The notes under the pieces are model-generated. The model was not told the DNA's origin, searched no databases, and saw only the letters and a program-made list of their open reading frames with translations. A DNA stretch of 24,276 bases from Geosiphon pyriformis (taxonomy: Eukaryota > Glomeromycota > Glomeromycetes > Archaeosporales > Geosiphonaceae): contig JAAOMT010000430.1 of NCBI GenBank assembly GCA_016748015.1, positions 197,849-222,124 of the forward strand, read 5' to 3'. Numbering within the stretch: the first letter of the stretch is position 1; each line of letters starts with the position of its first letter. Of this stretch, positions 9,399 through 18,644 are shown piece by piece. A program made the position numbers and the translations under genes.

Positions 9399-9974
9399 GC
9401 TGCCATATTTCTTTTTGATTTCAATAAAATTACACCAGTCCCATTATTTAGTAGAGCCACTCTGGACACCAAACCAATTATGGCCATGTATATCGATGCT
9501 AAAGTCAATGGCTACTCTATCAAGCTAATACTTAATAGTGAATCAGCAGACAGTATAATCACATGACAACTCATAGACCAATTAGGTTGCCAAGTTAATC
9601 ACACTGTCAGTACCAAAATTATCATGGCTGATAGAGCTATAAAGACTCCCATTGGTGAAATAGATAACTTCTTATTTGAAGTTAATGGTCTCATCATATC
9701 AATAAAAGTACTAGTCATGGAAGCCACCCAATACCAAGCTTTAGTTGGTAATAACTGGCTGTCCAAAACAAATATGCTGCTTGACTGGACCACCCAAGAG
9801 TTGCAAATCAGCCAAAACGGCCAACACATGCAAGTACCAGTCACATGTGGTTACTTCAAACCCATCACCACACCATCAGCACCACTTATCAAATTTGAAA
9901 AAAAAAAGAGAAACCTACCTGGGAGGTATACCAAGTCTCTTGGGCCAATGCAGATCACAACGAGCTATTACTGA
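9399..9974 (+). pseudogene. Element A retropepsin (aspartic protease), active site lost
   Basis: This is the Gag-Pol processing protease, in one frame with a TGA at 9564-9566. The active-site loop reads LILNSESADSIIT at about 9525-9563. The expected D-S-G is N-S-E (N codon AAT 9534-9536, E codon GAA 9540-9542), both explained by G-to-A changes. The flap and second half are recognisable: KTPIGEIDNFLFEVNG, then YQALVGNNWLSKTN, and DWTTQELQIS at the end of the domain. A basic tail (KKKRNLPG) follows. B and C have the equivalent loop as D-S-K, so the glycine is missing in all three copies. The frame then breaks toward the Cys-rich region. Confidence 0.75.
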
Positions 9975-10848
9975 TACTCTCTTGAAATAACAAAGGAAAA
10001 AGGAAAAAAAACAAAGAACTTATCTAGAATACCAACCAAGTCTGGAAAACTGATAATGACCAGAACAAATCAGCAAAATGGAAGTGAGAAAAAATTGATA
10101 AGAGAAAGAGAAAAGAGAAAGAAGAAGAATCCATTCTCACCAGCAGCACTTATAGTTCATATGCTTACATTTTATCACAACTATCCAATTACTGTCGACC
10201 AAAATTAGAATGTGTCAATTGTGGCAAGAGATTGTTGTCAATAGGTGCTTGCTGTGACAACGATAAAGAATATGCCATGGCAACAAAATTCTATTGCCAT
10301 CCATATATTATAGAACACTTTGGATGACCAAAATAACAAGGGAAGTGGGACAACCAACTGTGTTTCACATGTAGAACTATTTTACCTGACGAAGAAATGT
10401 GGAAAGATATTCCTAGGTGTGGAAAAACATGTGACATGATATGTCAGTATATGATCTTAATCAATGACTGGATAAGCAAAGGAACACCAATTGATGATGT
10501 CTGGAAACAAGCATTGCAATGATTGGAAGAATATCTCTACGACAAAGATAAACTATGGAAAATGATGAGTGTAAAAGCAGAAGGTGTGACAACTAATAAA
10601 CTCTGGAAATTAAAAATAACCCTTTATCTTTTCCTGAACCCAAATACATTCAAACTTTTGACATTTTTGGCAACATGGAGGATGATCCAGAAGAATTTTA
10701 TGAACATTACCAGCAATTAGCACTCATGAGAGAAGAACAAAAGCAGCATTTAGAGCAGTTGAATACTTGATTATGTCAACATTGCTTAATTTTCTGTGAC
10801 TTTTAATATTGTAATAAGTGTGACCTTATTTACAATCCACCACCACAC
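9975..10848 (+). pseudogene. Element A Cys-rich (zinc-binding) region between protease and dUTPase
   Basis: I do not recognise this domain as a named family. After a lysine/glutamate-rich stretch (to about 10130), pieces in shifting frames read LECVNCGKRLLSIGACC, then LCFTCRTILPDEEMW and RCGKTCDMICQYMILINDW. Later EEFYEHYQQLALMREEQ leads into a four-cysteine cluster C-x2-C-x8-C-x2-C (CQHC...CNKC, 10774-10821). That cluster is in the same frame as the dUTPase and is interrupted by a TAA at 10804-10806 where element B has CAA. Element B keeps the corresponding FCLICRKTL, TCDELCQYMILISNW and CNHC...CNEC. The cysteine spacing conserved between two diverged copies supports a real zinc-binding segment of the polyprotein, perhaps for nucleic-acid binding. 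Several stops are present. Confidence 0.55.
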
Positions 10849-11625
10849 ATGATCTACATGATCCCAGAAGAAGACAAACCAATCAGCAGCTGCATAGTGG
10901 AATCAAAATCAACTTTTAACTCCAATTCAAACTCCAACAATGATGACAACAAAAACAATAGTTCTAGCTCTACTCAATACAGCAACAAAGATAACAATAA
11001 TTTGGACTCCAGTTTAAACTCTGAAACATATATTGCTCTCCCTGACCTTACCAAGGAGCAGGAACTGAAATGGTTTAGCAATAATAATAAAAGCATCATA
11101 ACTGAATGCGCGCATGATACTAATGCAGGGTTTGATCTGAGATATCCCAGAAAAGATTCCATCAAATTGGAACCCCACTCGCACATATGCATTGATCTCA
11201 AAATAGCATTAGAAATTCCAGCAACAACAATGGTTCAACTAGTGTTTAGGAGTAGTTTAGTGAAAAAAGGAATCAACATCAGAAAAGAAATAATTAACAC
11301 AGGATACATAGAAAATATCATTGCTATGCTACAAAACGACTCAGAAAAAGCATATAACATAGATCCAAATGAAAAGATAGCACAGACAATATTTTTGCTT
11401 TTAGTGAAAATAGTGCAGTTAGTATTAGTGGGAAACAGGGAAAAATTAGGGATTACTGGTAGAGAGATACAGAAATTTAAATTTATGGGGAGAATAAACA
11501 TACCAGTTAATATGGTAGAGAAAAAAATTATTGACAAAGAAGAAATTATTTCAACCCATCAAACAATCTCTATTCCACCATATGACCAGTATATGTTAGC
11601 TATAAAAAGAAAAGTAAAGAATTAG
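10849..11625 (+). pseudogene. Element A dUTPase domain, catalytic motifs eroded
   Basis: This trimeric-type dUTP pyrophosphatase domain would keep dUTP out of element cDNA. A linker MIYMIPEEDKPISSC followed by Ser/Asn-rich sequence precedes it. Motif I is AGFDL (11125-11139). Motif II is RSSL (11248-11259). Motif III reads IINTGY with N (AAC 11296-11298) in place of the catalytic aspartate of the usual ID-x-GY. Motif IV is seen as NREKLGIT. The glycine-rich motif V, normally like RG-x2-GFGSTG, reads REIQKFKFMG (11461-11490). Each change in it fits G to A or C to T. The enzyme is therefore expected to be dead. The frame is open over 258 codons, ends at TAG (probably CAG originally), and continues in frame into the RT part. 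Confidence 0.85.
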
Positions 11626-13330
11626 GCTCAGTTGTTTGAAGCAGAAGCCACTATTTGCAAATCCAGAGAGATTGGACTCACTAATCTTTATATATCAGCC
11701 AAAAGCCCCAAAAACATTAAAATTCCCATCTATAACATAACAGAAAGTGTTATTAAAATACCAAAAAGAACTATTATTGGATATTTAACTACTAAAGTTG
11801 AAAATCAACCACCAAATTATATTCCAAATTTTCCACAGCTTTGTGGATATGTGAACATTACATTACAAACCATCTATGGACAAAGTGAATGTTATCAGCT
11901 CCAATCAGAACAATTGGAACAAATAAACATGAAGAATCTAGACCCATTTCAACAGATGCAACTAAGAATGTTACTCAACAATTTCAATAACATCTTTGCT
12001 AATGAAAATGAATTTGGCCACACCAACATTATTCAGCATCAGATTAAAACTGGAGATGCAATGCCAATTAAGCAAAGAGCATACAGAGTACTACCAGTTA
12101 GCCATGAGATCATTCATCAAAAAATCAATCGAATGCTTGACAACAGGCTAATTCAGCTATCAATAAGTCCATAATTGTTATCAGTGATACTAGTCTGGAA
12201 GAAAAATGGGAAAATCTGCTTTTGTGTAAATTACTGAAAACTGAATGGAATAACCAAAGAAGATAGCTATTCAACTCCAAAAATCCAAGAACTATTTGAT
12301 GCTTTTGGAGGAAACAAATGGTTTTCAATATTAGATCTAAATAGTGGTTACTGACAAGTAGCCATGGATCCAGCTAACAAAAAAAAGACTGTATTTACAA
12401 CAAGAGAAGAGAATTTTGAATTTGAAGTCATGCCATTTGGCTTGATGAATGCTCCAGCAACATTCCAACAGCTTATAAAAATCATCTATATGAGATTACT
12501 ATGGAAATTAGTAGTCATATACTTAGACAATACAAATGTATTTTCCAAGACATTTAATGACCATCTACATTATCTTTAACAAGTATTTGAAAGATTGAGA
12601 AGAGCAGGATTGAAGTTGAATGCAAACAAATGCTTCTTTGAGAAAACTAAACTCAAATTCTTGGGACATGTGGTAAGCAAAGACGGAATCAAAATGGATC
12701 CAAACAAAATTGAAATTGTCAAGAACTTTCCAGCACCAAATAATCTCACAGAATTAAGAGCATTCTTGGAATTTGCTGGATACTACTGCCACTTTATCAA
12801 AGACTTTTCCAAAATAGCTCAACCACTACATCAGCTTCAAACAAAAAACACCAAATATGAATAAACAGAAACACAGCAAGAAGCTTTTGATACACTAAGA
12901 AAAAAGCTTATTCAAGCTATGGTACTGATCTATCCGGATTACAGCAAGCCATTCATTATTACCACTGATGTATCAGACCAAGCATTGGAAGCAGTACTAT
13001 TACAAAAAAAACCAGATGGAAGAGAGCATTCAGTAGCTTATGCCAATAGAAGCTTAAGTCCAGCTGAAAAGAACTATAGAACTCTAACACTAAAACACTT
13101 AGCTATCTATTGGGCTGTCATCAAATGGAAAAATACTTGAGTCAAAAGTTTGATGTGTACACTGATCACAAAGGATTGACTTCAATCCAGAAACAAAAAT
13201 TCGGAGACAATCACCATGTCAGATGAAAAATAGAACTTTCACTATTCAATTATACAGTACATTATAAAAAGAGAAAAGACAATGAAAATGCTAATAGATT
13301 GTTGCAAATGAGACAAATCTAAAACATTTC
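11626..13330 (+). pseudogene. Element A reverse transcriptase and RNase H, inactivated
   Basis: It is in frame with the dUTPase. A linker (11632-11990) leads to HQIKTGDAMPIKQRAYR, the usual entry to Ty3-type RT. Then come KKNGKICFCVNY, FSILDLNSGY and VFTTREENFEFEVMPFGL. The polymerase box is YLDN (12520-12531) instead of YLDD, a GAT-to-AAT type change. RT ends with FLGHVVSKDG. RNase H follows: TTDVSDQALEAVLL (aspartate 12967-12969; E at 12988-12990 where G is usual), AYANRSLSPAEKNYRT and WAVIKW. A one-base shift near 13130 moves the rest (FDVYTDHKGLTSIQ, KRKDNENANRLL) to another frame. In-frame stops are at about 12172 (TAA), 12232 (TGA), 12352-12354 (TGA for the W of SGYW), 12577 (TAA for Q) and 12862 (TAA for W). 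All fit transitions. Confidence 0.9.
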
Positions 13331-14640
13331 AACTCAAAAATATAACAAAAAATGAATATACAAAAATACCAACAACTACAACATTATATAAATACTTAAT
13401 TGTTCAAGAAAAAATTATCTCAAAAGAAACAAAAAGACATAAAACAACAATTTAAATATTTTATCAACCATCAAAATATACTTTACTGAAAGAACAAAAA
13501 AAATCCAGATCAACCAACCAGAGTAATTACAGAATCAGAAAAGGAGACAATATTATTCAATATGCACTCAGATCTAACAACAGGATATTTTCATAAAGAA
13601 GCAACCATTAAAAAAACCAGAAAAAGATACTATTGGCCATCAATGTATCCAGACATTATCCAATACATTCAAAATTGTGATGCTTGTCAAAGAAGAGGTG
13701 GAACAAAACCCAATGAACCATTAAAACCAATCAAAGTGGAACAACTATTTGATCAAATTAGAATTGATCTAGTCGGACCATTAACAATAACCAACAGAGA
13801 CAACAGATACATTGCAGTAGTCATAGACTATCTGACAAAATGACCAGAAGCAAAAGCAATTCAAAGAGCAGATACAGAATTTATTGCCAAATTTGTTCAT
13901 TAAAATTTGATTTATTAACATGGATGTCCAAAATAACTATTATCAGATCAAGGAACTTACTTTATGAATAGAACATTGACAGAATTAAGTCAAAGATTTG
14001 GAATCAAAAGACCATTGTCATCACCATATCATCCACAAATTAATGGATTAGTAGAAAGATTCAATAGAACACTGTATGAAGCAATTGTTAAGATTAGTCA
14101 AGAAAACCAGGATGAATAGAATTTGTTTATACCATCAGTATTATTTGCTTATTGGACAATGAAGCAAGACATTACACAAGCAACACTATTTGAATTAGTA
14201 TACAATAGAACAGCAACATTACCAGTTGAGATAGAAGTCAATATTTATCCAGTAGAACCAATAACTGAAGATAATTCAAGAAACGTTGCTAAGAAAAACA
14301 TATGACTTGATGGAAACTTTAAAAAACAAGTGACAAAGAGCAGCTGATAATATTCAAAAGTCACAAGAAAAACAAAAAAAAAGACATGATAACCAACTAC
14401 TAGATAAACCAGTTGAATTTAAGATTGGAGACAAAATACTTTTACATCGCACCAAAGCGGAAAAACAATAGAGTGAAAAATTCAACCCCAAATGAAACAG
14501 ACCATTTCACATAGAAGAAATTCTTAGAAATGAAGCTTATAAATTAAGATGGAACAATAAAATCTTAGCCAAAGCAGCATATGGTGATCAACTGAAACAA
14601 TATCACCAGATAACATTATCATTCACCAATAACATTTGAC
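13331..14640 (+). pseudogene. Element A integrase with C-terminal GPY/F-like region
   Basis: This integrase inserts the cDNA into the genome. After a connector (13331-13540) the zinc domain begins MHSDLTTGYFHKEATI, with Y (TAT 13586-13588) where the second His is usual, and continues to NCDACQR. The catalytic core keeps all three acidic residues: D in RIDLVGPL (GAT 13766-13768), D in LLSDQGTYF (GAT 13946-13948) and E in GLVERFNRTL (GAA 14054-14056). The second D and the E are separated by exactly 35 codons, the canonical D-35-E spacing. Stops include TGA for W at 13841-13843 (DYLTK-W-PEA) and TAG for W near 14117. The C-terminal part (about 14400-14560) reads FKIGDKILLHRTKAE and NRPFHIEEILRNEAYKLR, matching the GPY/F segment of Ty3 integrases with RPF in place of GPY. 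No chromodomain is evident. The stretch 14640-14863 has no readable domain. Confidence 0.88.
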
Positions 14641-14863
14641 AACTGGAAGTACAAAGAATACTAGTTCAACCAAATGAGATTCCATAAGATCTGGAACCAA
14701 TTATAATTATTGGACCAAACACATCAAATTAAATAACTAAAAGAGTATATAAAAACACAGTACATACAACAAAAGCAACCAAGAAAAAAAAATGGAAATA
14801 CCAGATTATATTCACATTATAGCTCAACAACTGTTCCAGAGCTTAAGTCAACAATAGTTAAAC

Positions 14864-15428
14864 ATGGAAATTGTTATTAACAAACAAATAATTTGCTATC
14901 GAAACACCCAAAGAAAGACAAAGAATATATCATACCAGCAACCACCAAAGAACAATAAAAACTAGACAGATAACTTAATAGAAAAAGTAAAGAACACTTT
15001 TGAGAAAATACCTGTTATGACACCAACAGAAGAGCTTATAAAAGAAAATTGAAAGCAATGAACAGAATGACTTCCAATATCATATTGCTACTATTAATTA
15101 GATCAAAAGTTGAATATTCAGGAATTGTATATCGACAAATCCAAGAAAATATTCAACCAAGACATAATACAACAAATTGAAGAATTTATCAGAAAGAAAA
15201 CAAATTCAACACTACATGTTAAAACAATTGTACTAACTACACAACATATTTCGGAACTATCCAGAAATACTGTTACACTCTAACATGAAAACCATAACCA
15301 TTAACCAATAGAAAAGAATGAACAATATACAAGTAGAAAACATGAGAAACAGAGTCGAACAAACAATACTTGAAAAAGAAGTATTAGAATTAATTCAAAA
15401 CAAAAATTTCAATGGAGCTCAATATTAA
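14864..15428 (+). pseudogene. Element A ORF3, conserved unknown protein before the 3' LTR
   Basis: This starts at an ATG (MEIVINKQ) and ends with GAQY and a TAA that abuts the polypurine tract. Element B has the same start (MEITINQ) and end (RAQY) in 188 codons. Corresponding segments include EELIKEN, LDQKLNIQELY versus GQYLNIQNLY, and an end segment ENMRNRVEQTILEKEV versus EELQNKITQVILKKKV. The middle holds several tryptophan positions now TGA, for example near 15050-15070. The length of 565 bases implies one net frame change. The C-terminal part is charged and could be helical; no signal peptide or membrane segment is seen, so it is not a typical Env despite its position. The family is unknown to me. 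It could also be the tail of Pol. Confidence 0.55.
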
Positions 15429-15442
15429 AAAGAAGGAGATAA
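15427..15442 (+). promoter_or_regulatory. Polypurine tract of element A
   Basis: AAAAAGAAGGAGATAA runs directly into the TGTTAC of the 3' LTR. This is the standard priming site for plus-strand DNA. It overlaps the ORF3 stop codon. Element B has the equivalent AAAAGAAGAGAATAA on the minus strand. Confidence 0.85.
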
Positions 15443-16308
15443 TGTTACTCATAGAAAAAGAAAACAAATATAGAAAAATAGTAAACCAATAAGAGAGTAG
15501 TAGTTAGCACATGAGCACATTGCTCAGCAATGTGGAGCAATGTCAAAAATTATGGCATATTGCTTAACAATATGGAGCAATGTCAGAAATCACAGCACAT
15601 CATTTAGTAATATGGAGCAATGTCAAAAAAATATGGCATATTGCTCAGCAATGTAAGCATTGTTTGAAGAATTATAGCACATCACTTGAAAATGTGAGCG
15701 ATCTTATAGAACCCAAATTATGTATATATAGTGGTAGCATTAGAAGTAAAAAAGACAGACCTCTTAGTTTAGATTTGATCTAAGCAACCTTCTATTCACA
15801 AATATCAATAAATAATTATTCACTATCTTAATCCACTTTCTACTATCAATACTTCATGTTGATAGTAATTGATACTTAACTACACTGGAACAATAGCTCT
15901 TAATCATGGCTATTGATGGAATACTAACTTGTAATTGCTTTCATTTATTTCCTTATTTTCTTTTATTTTCTTTTATTTCTTTTGTTATTTCTTTGGTTTT
16001 ACTAAATTGATTAAAGATTAAGCACTAAGATACAGACATCATAGAGACTGGTAAAAGACCTAAAAAACAAGAATAGAACACTCATAGATTTGAGAATAGC
16101 TTACCAGGAGGATAACTGGCCATCATGCTGAGAAAAAAATTCGATGAAATTGTGATTCTGAAAGGCTACTGAAACAACTATTAAATCTCTGTCCATTATA
16201 CAAAAAACTCCACAACAAAACCTTCAAATATCAACACCAGAATACCAACCAAGCACCAAGTTATGGATTTGTTATTTGACTTGAGACCCCAAATAATTAT
16301 CTATAACA
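15443..16308 (+). repeat. 3' LTR of element A
   Basis: 866 bp, nearly co-linear with 6272-7108. It ends ATAACA and is followed by the CTGC target duplicate. The TATA box is at 15723-15730 and the stem-loop at 15841-15867. In a hand alignment of about 240 bp downstream of the TATA box I counted about 21 differences from the 5' LTR, all transitions. Confidence 0.88.
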
Positions 16309-16557
16309 CTGCTATATATACATAATTGAAATTTCTCAATTCCTTGATTTTTTACACCAGAAATCTTGAAATTTCTGGAATTCTGCAATTCTTCTTGAGA
16401 GAAATTCTGGAATTCTGTAATTTTTTATATGAGAATTCTGAAATTTCTGGAATCTTGCAATTTCTCTAAGAAAAATTCTGGAATTTTATATTTACTATGG
16501 CTACTTCTGATTGGCTAATTTATATGCTAATATACTTCTTATATTCTATGAGTAATA
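16309..16557 (-). repeat. 3' LTR of element B, U3 part (split by element A)
   Basis: This continues the LTR interrupted at 6271. The TATA box (TATATATA, 16313-16320) lies right at the insertion point, followed by repeats of GAATTCTGCAATTC type (16370-16480). It ends AGTAATA where intact copies have AGTAACA. It matches 22200-22444 and 18446-18626. Confidence 0.82.
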
Positions 16558-16573
16558 TTATTCTCTTCTTTTT
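16558..16573 (-). promoter_or_regulatory. Polypurine tract of element B
   Basis: On the minus strand it is a purine-rich run ending in AATAA directly before the LTR start (TATTAC, from TGTTAC). It overlaps the ORF3 stop, as in element A. Confidence 0.7.
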
Positions 16574-17135
16574 AATATTGAGCTCTATTGAGATCTCCTA
16601 ATTCTAATTCTCTGTCTTTGAGTATTTTTTGAACTTTTTTTTTGAGAATTACTTGAGTTATCTTGTTTTGTAATTCTTCAAATTGAGCATTGGTTATTTT
16701 TCTTATTTAGTTAACAATAATAGTGTCTATTGCTGAATTAAGTAAGATTTTTGGCCTTTTTTTGAAATTTGACTTGTAATTGATAGATAACTTATGCTTG
16801 TGTAGTTATATTGTTCTTTTTTACAAATTGTTTAAGTTGTTGTAATATTTTTGTGTTGAATAATCACTTTGTTTTATCTGATATAAGTTTTGAATATTCA
16901 AGTATTGTCCCAAGTGAAAGTAACAAAAGTTTCTTGGAAATTGCTGTGTCCACCAATTCCATGTTTCTATCATCAACTCTAGATATTGGGTGACTTTTGG
17001 CTGTACCTCTATTACCAATTTTACCTTGGTGATTATTTTTCCAATAGTGTTTTCTGTTTTTCTCTGTATTTTATCTTGTGGTTTTTTTTTGGTGTTTTTG
17101 TATCTAATGGTCTATTGATTAATTGTAATTTCCAT
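16572..17135 (-). pseudogene. Element B ORF3 (188 codons, four in-frame stops)
   Basis: From ATG at 17135 (MEITINQ) to TAA at 16572-16574 (DLNRAQY) the frame is kept over 564 bases with no shift. It is interrupted by about four stops (one TAG, three TAA) that fit C-to-T changes at Gln codons or similar transitions. The N-terminal part is basic (KKKPQDKIQRK). The middle is rich in aromatic residues (TWNWWTQQFPRNFCYF, GQYLNIQNLY). The C-terminal part is charged and probably helical (NAQFEELQNKITQVILKKK). The same protein is found at the same place in element A, which argues for a real gene. Function unknown. It has no CCHC knuckle, protease or membrane motif that I can see. It survived the deletion that removed Pol. 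Confidence 0.55.
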
Positions 17136-17147
17136 TTCTTGTTGTTG

Positions 17148-17972
17148 GAGTTTGAATCAGGATTGAACTGTAATTCCGATTCCAATACACAGCTGCTGAT
17201 TGGTTTGTCTTCCTCTGGAATCATGTAGATCATGCATGATAGTAGATTGTAAATAAAGTCACACTCATTACAATATTGAAAGTCATAAAAAATCAAACAA
17301 TGGTTACATAGTCATGTATTTATTTCTTCCAACTGTTGTTCTTGTTTTTCTCAAGTGGGTGCTAGTTCTTGGTAGTGTTCATGAAATTGTTTTGGGTCTA
17401 TAGGTTCTAAAACAATATTTGAATTTAGGCTTCAGTTAAGTTCTATGGATTCTGGTAGATTGTTTTTGATCATTCTTATTTCTTCTGGTGATGCTTCTTT
17501 AATTTTGGTGAGTGTTATTTGCCAGATTTCATTATTATCATGTAGACAACTGTCCAGACATTTTACTGCTTTTCTTTAAACAGCTTCTATGGAAGTTTTT
17601 TTTTTTATCCAATTACTAATTAGAATCATGTATTGGCACAATTCATCACAAGTTCTTCCTCATTCAGAAATGTTGTTCCACATTCATTCATCCAACAGAG
17701 TTTTTCTACAAATGAGACAAAATTTATTGTCCTATTACCTTGTTATTTTGGTTATCCAAAGTGTTTTAGTATGCATAGACAGCAGTAGAATTTGGTTGCT
17801 ATAGAGTATTCCTTATTGTCATTACAGCACACATTTATTGATATATACTAGTTTTAGTTGGTAATAATTAGTTGGTTGGAGTAGGGTATAGGTGTATAGA
17901 CTATAAGTGGCAGTGGTAATTGGTATTGGCTCCTCTTTTTTCTTTTTTTTTCTTTTGTTATTTTTTCTCCAT
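17148..17972 (-). pseudogene. Element B Cys-rich region and dUTPase linker
   Basis: This is the homologue of 10090-10945 in element A. On the minus strand it gives CLICRKTLLDE, a stop, then TCDELCQYMILISNW, and later the cluster C-x2-C-x8-C-x2-C (CNHC...CNEC, 17261-17308) with CAA where A has a TAA. It continues into MIYMIPEEDKPISSC and a short Ser/Asn linker, and stops at the deletion junction (about 17147) before any dUTPase motif. The open frame at 17033-17296 is a chimera of this linker and out-of-frame ORF3 and is not itself a gene. Confidence 0.6.
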
Positions 17973-18626
17973 TGTTACAGATGATTATTTGGGGTCTTAA
18001 ATCAAATAACAAACCCATAACTTGGTGCTCAATTAATAATGTGGTTGGTAATATCTAAAGGTGTTGTTTATCTGAAGGTTTTGTTGTGGAGTCCTTTGTA
18101 TAATGGATAGAAATTCAATTGTTGTCTTTCTAGTAGCCTCCCAGAATTGCAATTCCATCAAATTTTTTTCTTAGTATGGTGGCCAATAATTTGGTAGAGA
18201 TGCTCTTCTGATAAGCCAAGGCAATGAATATTAGTATCCTGTTAATAGCTGTAATCAAGAGCTATTGTTCTAGTATGGTCAAGTATCAATTACTATCAAC
18301 ATGAAGTGTTGATAGTGAAGAGTGAATTAAAATAGTGAATAATTATTTATTGATATTTGTGAATGGAAAGTTGCTTATATCAAATCTAAACTTAAGAGGT
18401 CTCTAATTAAAAGATTCTGTCTCTTTCTGCTTCTAATACTACTGTTATATATACATAATTGAGATTTCTCAATTCCTTAATTTTTCACACCAAAAATTCT
18501 GGAATTCTGCAATTTTTTGTACAAGAATCCTAAAATTCTTGGAATCCTGCAATTCCATATTTACTACAGCTACCTCTGATTGGCTAATTTATATTCTAAT
18601 ATACTCCCTATATTTGATGAGTAACA
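17973..18626 (-). repeat. Solo LTR inside element B
   Basis: A lone B-type LTR of 654 bp, TGTTAC...GTAACA. It is shorter than its relatives because of internal loss in the pyrimidine-tract region. The TATA box is at 18446-18453 and the U3 has GAATTCTGCAATTT repeats. Flanks are CCAT (17969-17972) and CCAC (18627-18630), a 4-bp duplicate with one transition. Removing the LTR and one copy restores continuity with element A (TGGAAGTG then AGAAAAAAT at about 10079-10095). It is therefore an insertion followed by LTR-LTR recombination. Confidence 0.82.
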
Positions 18627-18644
18627 CCACTTCCAAATTGGTGT

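Larger units (their letters stand above)
6272..16308 (+). mobile_element. Element A: full-length but inactivated Ty3/gypsy-like retrotransposon with dUTPase
   Basis: It is bounded by two LTRs starting TGTTAC and ending GTAATA (5') or ATAACA (3'). CTGC lies on both sides (6268-6271 and 16309-16312) as a 4-bp target duplicate, ambiguous by one further base. A primer site follows the 5' LTR and a polypurine tract precedes the 3' LTR. The internal order is Gag, retropepsin, Cys-rich zinc region, dUTPase, RT, RNase H, integrase, ORF3. RT before integrase places it in Ty3/gypsy. It interrupts the 3' LTR of element B, whose halves resume exactly at its ends, so it is younger than B. Stops, at least two frameshifts and lost catalytic residues in protease, dUTPase and RT make it non-autonomous. 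Confidence 0.9.

Noticed and set aside
10974-11201. Open frames on the opposite strand of the dUTPase, RT, Gag and LTR regions
   Set aside because: They lie antisense to recognised domains, have no conserved motif, and are expected by chance in AT-rich sequence.
12340-13860. A variant genetic code reading TGA as Trp, suggested by SGY-TGA-QVAM and DYLTK-TGA-PEA
   Set aside because: TAA and TAG also replace Trp and Gln codons, and catalytic residues are lost too. General decay by transitions explains all of it.
14864-15428. ORF3 as a retroviral-type envelope gene
   Set aside because: No signal peptide, transmembrane segment or cysteine pattern is visible in either copy.
17033-17296. An apparent gene starting MIYMIPEEDKP on the minus strand
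   Set aside because: It is a chimera of the dUTPase linker and out-of-frame ORF3 across the deletion junction in element B.
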